In this document: piece after piece, positions 55,541-64,000 of the stretch
Layout: every line of letters begins with the position of its first letter
How positions within the stretch are numbered: position 1 is the first letter of the stretch
Source: Citrus sinensis
Lineage: Eukaryota; Streptophyta; Magnoliopsida; Sapindales; Rutaceae
DNA length: 64,000 nucleotides
Assembly: GCF_022201045.2 (NCBI RefSeq)
Contig: NC_068557.1
Location: 32,093,501 to 32,157,500 of the forward strand
Direction: 5' to 3'
Notes under the pieces: generated by a model
Seen by the model: the letters and a program-made list of their open reading frames with translations, nothing else
What the model was told of the DNA's origin: nothing
Databases searched by the model: none
Made by a program: the position numbers and the translations under genes

Positions 55541-56542
55541 TAAGGGTGGGCATTTATTCTGATTGACCCAAAAATAAACAAAATCTGAAATATATTTTGA
55601 TTTTTAATTTAGTTTGAAATTTAGAATTGGATTATGTTAAAACACTTTAAATAGAGCACAAATTTTACAACCACACCATTAAAATTATATTTTAAAATGA
55701 CTGTTGTTTTGGATTCAATCGAACATGTTTGGGTTGAATTTTACAATTCGATCGGATTAAAATTTAGTTCGAGACAAACCAAAACGAAAACCCGATCATA
55801 TTGTTTAAAATTAAAAAAAAAAAAGAAATCCATGAATTTCTAAATCTAATTCAATAAATCTCGATCTCCTTCACCTCTCCTTTTTTAATTTTTTACAAAT
55901 GCCTCTCTCTTTCGCTCAAAGTCTCAATGTTAAAATTGAAAAAAAAAAATCTCAAAAAATTAAAATAACTCAAACACACACAAAGCAATCGCTACCTATT
56001 CTTCCTCCTCCTCCCCTTCATTGTTCTACTCACAAACAAACACATTCTGTAGCCGGCCAACTGCTGTTATCTTCTTCTTCTTCTTCTTCACACAAACACA
56101 CGCACTGCAACCATTGTCGTCTATCGTCCTTGGCTCGCCGCTGCATGTCAACCAATCGCCACTGCCTCATTCGTGGAAGGTCAGCTTCTAGTTCCAGTTC
56201 AAGGTGTCAAGCTTCCATTTTGATAAATTTTTGTACTTGAGTCTTCGCACGTTTTTTTTTCTTATTTTAAATTGTTGCTATCTCTATTTCATTCAGTTTT
56301 GTGGTTCTGTTGTATTCCTTTGTTTGGATGATGGGAAAATGCAGAAAAAAATAAAAATAGAAGTTCTTGCTAACCCTAATTTGTAACCCTAACCGAACTG
56401 AACCAACCCAAATTAAATTCGTTTTTATTCAGTTTGGGTTTCAATTTCAAATCTGATTGGGTTGAATTTTTTAACCCAAACGGGTTGTAACCCAAACCAA
56501 AACCCGAATAGCTCGAACTAAAACCCAATTTACCCATCCGTA
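55541..56542. mobile_element. Possible hAT-like non-autonomous element
   Basis: The left end TAAGGGTGGGCA and the right end (reverse complement TACGGATGGGTA) match 9 of 12. The 8-mers outside are CAACAGAC (55533-55540) and CAATATAC (56543-56550), 6 of 8 identical, the size expected for hAT. Both arms are rich in AACCCAAAC/GGGTTTGGG-type words, common in plant hAT MITEs. The interior has a CTT microsatellite (about 56069-56090) and an open frame without similarity. Confidence 0.4.
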
Positions 56543-57284
56543 CAATATACATGTCGCATTCCGCCTTTGCCCATCGCACAGATTTAGGTTTCATCTCCAA
56601 TATCGTTTTAACTCGAATTTTTATTGTCTTCAATTATTTTTATTTTTATCTATTAATTCAAACTTATTACTTTAAGAATCCACAATATTTTATGAATGCA
56701 ATAATAACATTCACTATAAAGCCCACAACAATTTCAAAACTAAGATTAAAACATTAAAAAAACTCATATTGTGTAAAAACATACACAAACCTTAACTTCT
56801 TACTCTCTAATTGATGATTATGTTTTCAGTTATGTATTATTACATTTGTTTGATGAATTTAGTAATTTGTGGATAATGATGTGGTTTAGTAATTGGGTGA
56901 GGTGGTGAAGCTTGATGATTTTTTTAGAGTAGTGTTGGTTTGGTAATTTATTAAAAGTGATGTGAGCTATTCGATCAAAAAAACTTATATATGGCTAAGT
57001 TCTAATAAGAAAATAAAAAATAAAAATAAGGACTCCTTTAATTTTGATACTATTTTTGTAAATTTTCGTCAACGTAGAGTCTTCACTCCTACGCTCACTG
57101 CCCCCCCTGGTTTTCTTGTTCATTTTTTTTTAAAATTGTGGACTGAGATACATAATATCTTTATACATTCACTTGTGTTATTATTAAATAATTTTATTTT
57201 TTATCATTAATCCACCTCGCAAATGATAACACATCATAAATCTTATTATTTGAGACGTGGATTATGCATTCCTAGTTATATATG

Positions 57285-57690
57285 TGTTACCAATGGACTT
57301 TTGGCTCAGTGGTGAACCTCTACTCTCACAGTTAAAAAGGATTGTGAGGGTAGAGGTTCAAGTCCCATAAACTTAAAACCCTCTCAATTAAGCATTATGC
57401 ATGATTGTATGAAGTTTATTTGCAAGTCTTTCTCCATTACGAAATACGAGTGGAGCAGAGACATTATTCGCATGTGAGGGTTGTTATTTGTTTGGGTATG
57501 TACTTTATAGATTTAATGTACCCCTCGCCTGTGAGGGTTATTTGTCTGGACATGTACTTCATAGATTAAATGTAACAATGTAAGTCCCAATTATGTATAT
57601 CCGATTGTAAATATTAGTGTAATGTTTGTTGTAATAGTAGTTGTAAATATCTGTGTAATACAATAATCTAATGTGTAATCATTATTCTAA
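57285..57690 (+). mobile_element. tRNA-derived SINE (copy 2, plus strand)
   Basis: A box TGGCTCAGTGG (57302-57312) and B box GGTTCAAGTCC (57355-57365) are near-perfect Pol III promoter matches about 42 bp apart. The body shares GAGTGGAGCAGA, GTAAGTCCCAATTAT and GATTGTAAATATT with the copy at 1.9-2.2 kb. A 35-45 bp internal direct repeat is visible (GTGAGGGTT...TTTGT...G.CATGTACTT...ATAGATT, at 57474-57515 and 57531-57567). The 3' end is AT-rich and not sharply defined. Confidence 0.7.
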
Positions 57691-57723
<33 letters not shown>

Positions 57724-58868
57724 ACTCAATTATTAATCATGATTTGTCTTAGGACAAGTTTGTAATACTGTTAGTTTTTAAAATAATTGTCGTAAGCTAT
57801 ACTATATAAATATTCAATTGTGAAGAAAATTAATTAAACGTTTGGTAACTTTTATTATTTTTAAAAATGCTATGATTTACGAGTATTAAGAGCAGTCAAA
57901 TTTATTTGGTTAATAACCCTTTAGTAAAATTTTACTGTTAAATAGCTATAAAAAGATAAATGACTGAATTGAACATAATGTAAATAAAATTTATTTACAC
58001 ATTTATAAACACATGTAAAATATTTTAATTGTGTATGCAAAATAACTATATTTAAAATAAATATTTTATATTAGTCATTTTATTTTGTTATAATAATTTT
58101 TTTAAAATTAATAATTTTATTGTCTAATTAATAAAGATAATTTAAGATTTTTATAATATATTTAAGATATATATAGTGATTCTTATAATCAAACCCTTTA
58201 TTTTTCAAAATCTATTATGGCATGAAGTTATTTTGTCAAAAATAATTTTAAAAAAATCAACAAATATCAAAATTAACTTTTAACATTTCAAAATCACTTT
58301 TAATCCTCCCAAAAACAATTTCAAAATGACCCGTAATCATTCGTGATTAATGTAATATAACTGTGTATTTATATTAACAATCACCAAAGCAAATTAATTT
58401 CAACATTTACGGGCAAGGTTATTCTATACAGATTTTCAAGTTATCCGCACTATAAAACTGGGGATTACACTATAATTATAATAATTTAGACTTTATTTGG
58501 AATAAAATGCTTAAAAAAGAAAAAGAAAAAACAGCAATTGAATAACTTACAAACATACATGAAATTGGAAAGGATTCTTTGAGGGCAGTGTTAAGCATGC
58601 ATGCCCTTTCATATACAAACAAATAGAAATAATTGCCCAGCTCACAACATTAACACAATCTACTTTTCTAACATTTTCCCCGTCTGCTGCAAAATCCAGA
58701 AGTTGCTTCTTGGTTGAAGTTATGTAGACCGAATTCAACTGGCGCTCGGCCTCTCTGTCTATACAACAATATAAACTGCGATCTTCTAGCTCAAATAATT
58801 TACAGTCACCACCCCTCATTAACACTATGTGCAGAGACTCAAGATGCGAGTACAAGTCGTATACCTAA
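57691..58868. other. AT-rich intergenic DNA and OSCA 3' flank
   Basis: A (TG)n microsatellite lies at 57703-57721. The OSCA 3' UTR likely covers 58868 down to about 58550. The 102-codon frame there (58547-58855, minus) is directly downstream of the stop and has no independent support. Confidence 0.55.
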
Positions 58869-61800
58869 TCAAGGCTCTGGATCTTCCTGAACAACCTCAG
58901 GCAAAGACGGTGAGGATGCACCACTCATTTTGCTGGGCACTGGTGTGTTTCTTCGTGATTGGCGTTTCGTGAGGACTAACACATTTTCATTTTCCTCATT
59001 GTTGAAAAGTGCATCATCATCATCATCTTCACCTTTAAAGACGGGATGAATATATGCATTTCGAAGATAACCTTTCAAGTTAAGGTTCGGTTCCCTTGCA
59101 CGTTCCAAGGTGTCTTTCATCATTGCTTCCTGAAAATCATAACAGAAAAGAACACCAAGTCAGGAACAGTTGTTTAGGTAATCTTCGTCAGTCATCAACA
59201 GAAACAAATGTGGAGAGAAATTTTCAAGATGTCAAGCACGAACAAACCTGTAATGGGTATTTAACAAATGCAGATTCATAGCGGTCTTTTGAGAAATAAT
59301 GGAACCAAATTGTCAGCACAGGAAGAGCAATGAGAAATGGTGTTGACAGAGCAGCTTTCTTTGTACTCAACAACCCCATAAGAAGCAACTGTGATATAAT
59401 CAATGCAGCTATAATACGTCTATGGACATCCGGCCAAAATGCTGCTGCACTCTCATACCGTTGGTTGTAAACGTTTATAATCTACATTTTTAATAAAATA
59501 AATAAAATAAAAAAGATTAACATACACAACCAAATATCAGGAAGAAAAAGCATACAGTTAAGAGAAAAACATACAGTTGAGTCAACAAAAAGAAATCTTT
59601 CTAAAAATAATGCTTTACTGCCTGCAAGAAAATTCTAAAATCATGACATTGGCATGTCTCAACAATATTTGAAATAAAGATTGAAACTTTGGGCCTTCAT
59701 CTACTAGGTTGAACGAACGAAAATATTGGGTTTTACTAATTTGATTGGCAAGGCCCTTCCTACATGCACATTTTAAATTATCAACTAGATTGAACATTGT
59801 ATAATCAAAGAATTGACTCTTTACCTGATGACGGAAAACAACGTAAGCCAGCGCAAAGAAAACTATTATGAAAGGAAGCAAGAGGGGTGTCACTGTGGCA
59901 TACACAAGGCCTAGAAGAAAGTAAAACTGTATTCGAGGTTCTCCACTGTTAAAACCAAGACTTCCTGGATCCATTGCTTCCACCCTGTCCTTTTCAGTCT
60001 TCACCAAGAAGAAGTTCTTAAGGTGGAAGATTATGAGTGGTTTCAACATCAAAATCTCTCCAGCTATACCAGCCCATCCATCGACCATTATATAAGTTAT
60101 GAAGAAAGTTGCTTTCTTTGGTATAGCTATACCAATTGTCTTGGGAATACTGTCATAAGAGAGAGAAAAGTTAAATGTCAAGAAAACTAAAGATAACAAA
60201 ATTGGATGGGGAATGCAAAATCCAATCACATCTCAGAAAGAAGAAATGCCACCCCTACTGCACAAAGGGCCTATAAGTTTGCTGAAAATAATTAAACAAT
60301 GCTGAAATGAGAAGCTGATGATCAGTCAGTTGCAACGTACTCATTTGCCGACTGCTTAAGAAAGGAATTCAGCTGTTCAAATGCAGTTCCAGCGATTATG
60401 CTCCCAAGGAACACGTTCACGAAATTGAAAAGATAATATCTAGTAGCTGCTCTCCGTTCAAGAGAAGATAGAGATATAAAGCCTTCAAATTTAGACATGA
60501 TCATCAATATCGTTGGAAGAAAGATGAGAAATAGCTTCAAAGCAATTCCGGGTAGAAAACCTTGGATGACCGACTTGATAAATTTGCTGAGTTACAAATA
60601 AAATTTAAATCAGTAAACTATAGTTATGCAATTTGGATGCCAACTGAAGAGGGTTTGAGGATGACAGAAACTTACGCTTCGATTACAGGTTTCAGAAATG
60701 GGACTGCTTTCTCGATTCCCTCAATGCTTGCAAAAGATTGTACAATTGCAATAGGAATCATGAAAAAGAAGGTAAGAAAAAAGAAAGCAACACCCATGAT
60801 TAGCCTCCTAACTGAAAGTGAAACATATGGGATTGCTAGGTTTTGCCAATAAACATCACGCGGCTCAGAAGCCCACTCAGTCAACCACAAAGTAGGATTT
60901 CTGGTTTGTTGAGTTTGTGCACAAACAGCAGCACCCCATCTAGAATTGAAGGAAACAAATGCCGCTGGCATGATCGCCTTAGGATCACTGACAACCCTTT
61001 CTCGCTCTTCAGCTATCTGAACACCATCAAATTGATGCATTTCTTCTTAGAAATAACTTATAATGGCAAAATAATATACATATAAATACAATTGTGTTAA
61101 AAAAAATAAAAATAAAAAGAGGGAAATATATGGCTTAAAGCAAGCATACAAATTTTCAAATCACTATATCAACTCCCTTACATAACATGCATGAAGCCTT
61201 CAAATATCAGTCACAATGAACGTCCCAGACAATGTCTTTAGTATTAAATAGACATTTTCCCCTTCTAATTATTACAAATGAGAAATATAGTTATAGACCA
61301 AACTAAATTCATATATCCATCACTATTCTTAGACTACAGAAAGACTATCCTACACTTCAAAAACTACAAGAAATGTCAGAGTTTAACCCAAAACATTCCC
61401 GACACCACAGAAAGGGAGAAAAACAATATATCTATTCACTCAAATGTTTACCAGCAAACAGTTTTATAGATGATGGAGAACGAGCCAAGCAGCGAGAAAC
61501 ACAATGCTATACAGCTCAGCCAGTGATTCAAATGACACAAAAAAATATATTCAGCAGTTTAACCAAATTTTTCAGGATCGTGAATCCTTCCAATTAGTTG
61601 TGTAAGTGCTATATTTAAAGGCAAATATACTTTCTTTTAAAGTACAATACAATTATACATTGAAACAGCTTAAAATGATGTGTAGTTACAAAAGAGAATA
61701 CAATTTATATGTTTTAAAACAAGCTACCATGACTAGGCTTGAGAATAATGCCGCTAGGCCAGTCACATCAAAGCTGTTTACAAATTAAGAAAACATCACC

Positions 61801-63969
61801 TACAAAAGCAATATAGAAAACAATGCAGCAAGGATACTCACTTCTTTTGACAATTTTTCAATTTCAGATATGTGATAATCAATACCGTCCACTTTTTCTC
61901 CCCAAAGCCCAAGAAAACCAGTCTGGCAAAGAAAAAATACAAAGTTATTAATGACAATCACAAAATTAAAAGATTACAAAATGACATATCAAGTTGATTA
62001 CCTTCATCATCGGCCTCTTAGAATTATTTCTAGAGTATTTAAGTTGGTAGTAGTCAAGCCAATTCTGCAATTTTTTCTTCTTCTTCACCAATTTTGCAAG
62101 TTTGTTTGCATTGACAACCACCTGCAAAAAGTTTTTTCAACAAACTCAATATTGAACAACAATAATAGAATGATTCCCTAAAATATATATCTCTTGTAAA
62201 ACATGTGCCTTACTATATCAAACAATCAAAATGCAGAATATCTTCAAAATATGTGTTTCAGGTAGCTGGACCATGTTAAATTTGGATCAAATACTTCTCA
62301 CACTAGGAGGAAGCTCAATGAACTACATCCCATTTTGTAGCCATAAACTCAATATGGACCTCTAATGTCAACAAGAAATTCTTTTACGTTAATGAATTTC
62401 TTGAAATAATCAGATTCCACGACATTAAAAAGCAACCCTCTCCAACCAAGGAATATTAATATAAAGAGTCAGATTTAACAGAAATCAACCTGATGCGTTA
62501 GATAGTGATTAGGGTGGTTCACCAAAAAGAAATGCTCCACAAGCTCACTAACAGATTCATCTGGATCTGGAGGAACATTCCTAACAAGGACCTGTAGAAC
62601 AATAAGATTCCATCATACAACATTGGCATTGAAGCATGATATATAAAAAGCATCTTAAATAAAAATGCAAGTACGGTCCAATTCATTTACCACAGACAAC
62701 ATAGATGTTATTAATTATTATGGTATGCCACAAGACTTTCAGTTTTGGCTACAAAGACATAGAATCATATTCCCTGATGCAGATGGTTTGCAGATTGACA
62801 CATGCTTTCTAGCACAATAAAGAAAACTTGTACGGTAGAAAGTCTGTTACAAACATTTTCAAGTTTATTTCATCATGTTACCAATGTAACTAGTTCCAAG
62901 CGTATACTAGTAAGTATCGATTACAAAGTCATATAATCAAATTGCCTGATGCAGATGGTATGCGTGTTGACAGATTCTTTCTAGAACAACAAAGAAAACT
63001 TGAAGGACAGAAAGACCAACACTTCCATTTTCTCAAATTTTCTTTATCATGTTACCAACTTAACTAGTTCCAAAGTGGCAACTAGTAAGAATTATACACC
63101 AGTATAAAACTTGAGCCTCACTTTGAACAATTATTTAAAAGCCTCATTTTTCATTAACAAATACATAATAAAATTCCCAAAGATATTTGGAACAAGAATT
63201 ACAAATCAAACTAATTTAAAGCAAAGAAAAGAACTTACTGTAAATTGATCTGGGCGACGTTTTTCTGAGGCAACAAATTGCAACCGCAAATTAGCAACTT
63301 TCTCATACTCCTTCAGCAACACATAACATGTCCAAAAGGTAAAGGCATAAGCCATCACAACATGAGTCCAAAACCTGCAGTCCGGGAACAAAATGTCATG
63401 GCAAAGGCCTAGGTTCATTTTCATTTAAAGACAATAAGTCAAGAGCAAAAAATTAAAACTAAAATAAAAAATAAAAAAGTGGCTAAGGTCTCATACCTTT
63501 GTGATTTAAGTGGGACATTTGAAATCGAGAGCTTATCAATGTCACTCGCAGTTACATTCGATATCTTGACGGCTACATCTAATGTGTCATTTGTCCAGTT
63601 AACCGGTACCAAAACAGACCACGCAACCAATGCTATAGGAACAAAAATCTTAAGTCCTATCAAGTAAATGCGCAAGTAGACAGCAGAATCCAATCCTGCA
63701 TGCTCAATAAGCTCTGGTTCCGGCATTTTCAATGCCTCAGGCATCCAATTCAAGAACCTTATATATGATCTAAAGTCCAAATTGACAAACTTCCGCACAA
63801 AAGCTCCTCCATGAGTAGGACTATCTCTTAAACCCTTAAGGTACCATTTTGGAAAGTATACCCTATCATTGAATGGTTGAAGTCTTAATATTGCGAATGC
63901 TATTAAGAAAATAAAGGCACCGAGAATATTAAGAGCTGCTGAAACCCCGATATCCGCAAGCGTCGCCAT
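58869..63969 (-). CDS. OSCA1-type hyperosmolality-gated/mechanosensitive cation channel (CSC1, DUF221)
   Basis: Ten exons on minus (63969-63497, 63374-63239, 62591-62490, 62121-62002, 61922-61842, 61016-60676, 60586-60341, 60149-59825, 59481-59248, 59129-58869) give 772 aa, the length of Arabidopsis OSCA1.1. Topology: the first helix is in MATLADIGVSAALNILGAFI onward, helices follow near residues 100-125 and 158-180. A long cytosolic RRM-like loop (FTVLVRNVPPDPDESV and a Lys-rich helix) comes next. The pore and scaffold helices follow, including LFLIFLPTILMIMSKFEG, NVFLGSIIAG, ATFFITYIMVDGWAGIAGEI and GLVYATVTPLLLPFIIVFFA. The acidic C-terminal tail includes GEDDDDDALF. Known role: plasma-membrane calcium-permeable channel opened by tension or hyperosmolarity. 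All ten exons join in frame; the ATG lies 31 bp inside the right edge, so the CDS is complete but its promoter is outside. Confidence 0.95.
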
Positions 63970-64000
63970 TTATAAATCTCCGACAACAATTGCTTTCTCC

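Noticed and set aside
57302..57365. tRNA gene on plus
   Set aside because: Same reason; the sequence continues into a SINE body shared with the other copy.
58547..58855. 102-codon frame downstream of the OSCA gene
   Set aside because: It follows the OSCA stop codon immediately on the same strand, lacks family similarity and is best read as 3' UTR.

Overview
The window is nuclear DNA from a flowering plant, most likely a woody rosid eudicot such as Citrus (the genus is inference). Genes are split by many short GT-AG introns, intergenic DNA is AT-rich, and small transposons, SINEs and microsatellites are common. All gene families recognised are plant families: WRKY IIb, STIG1, GUB_WAK, OSCA, class III peroxidase and PPR.

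Layout. 1-948 (-): 5' part of a WRKY6/31/42-type factor whose WRKY domain lies beyond the left edge, with W-boxes and a G-box upstream. 1.9-10.4 kb: gene-poor, with a SINE, a long CT/AT microsatellite, two inverted copies of one repeat and a foldback. 10.5-11.8 kb (+): GUB_WAK galacturonan-binding protein. 12.6-14.1 kb (-): pectate lyase. 15.9-20.8 kb (-): an unidentified coding remnant and a STIG1 array with two broken copies and one intact copy. 21.7-22.7 kb (+): short cytochrome b561 protein. 24.4-25.1 kb: MULE-type MITE. 25.4-28.1 kb (+): PLP homeostasis protein. 28.4-31.4 kb (+): peroxidase pseudogene with a 2.4 kb PIF/Harbinger element in an intron. 32-35.3 kb (-): GT14 glycosyltransferase. 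36.5-42.3 kb (-): organellar leucyl-tRNA synthetase (20 exons). 42.5-44.7 kb: a long-TIR MITE and two tandem Helitron-like elements. 45.6-50.9 kb (-): KDM3/JMJ25-type JmjC demethylase. 53.9-55.0 kb: candidate Pack-MULE with a PPR fragment. 55.5-56.5 kb: possible hAT element. 57.3 kb: second SINE. 58.9-64.0 kb (-): OSCA1-type mechanosensitive/osmosensing channel with a complete CDS.

The genes do not form one pathway. Several concern the cell wall or cell surface (GUB_WAK, pectate lyase, STIG1, peroxidase, GT14, OSCA); the others are housekeeping or chromatin genes. The gene order matches, from memory, three Arabidopsis segments: At1g11915-11960, At1g62300-62320 and At4g04340-04450. The window would then show a less fractionated ancestral order. 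The newest-looking material is transposon-related: the Harbinger-in-intron insertion, the Pack-MULE/PPR chimera and the Helitron pair carrying a copia-LTR-like segment. I found no wholly new molecular system. Exon boundaries were placed by hand from splice consensus, reading-frame continuity and family similarity.
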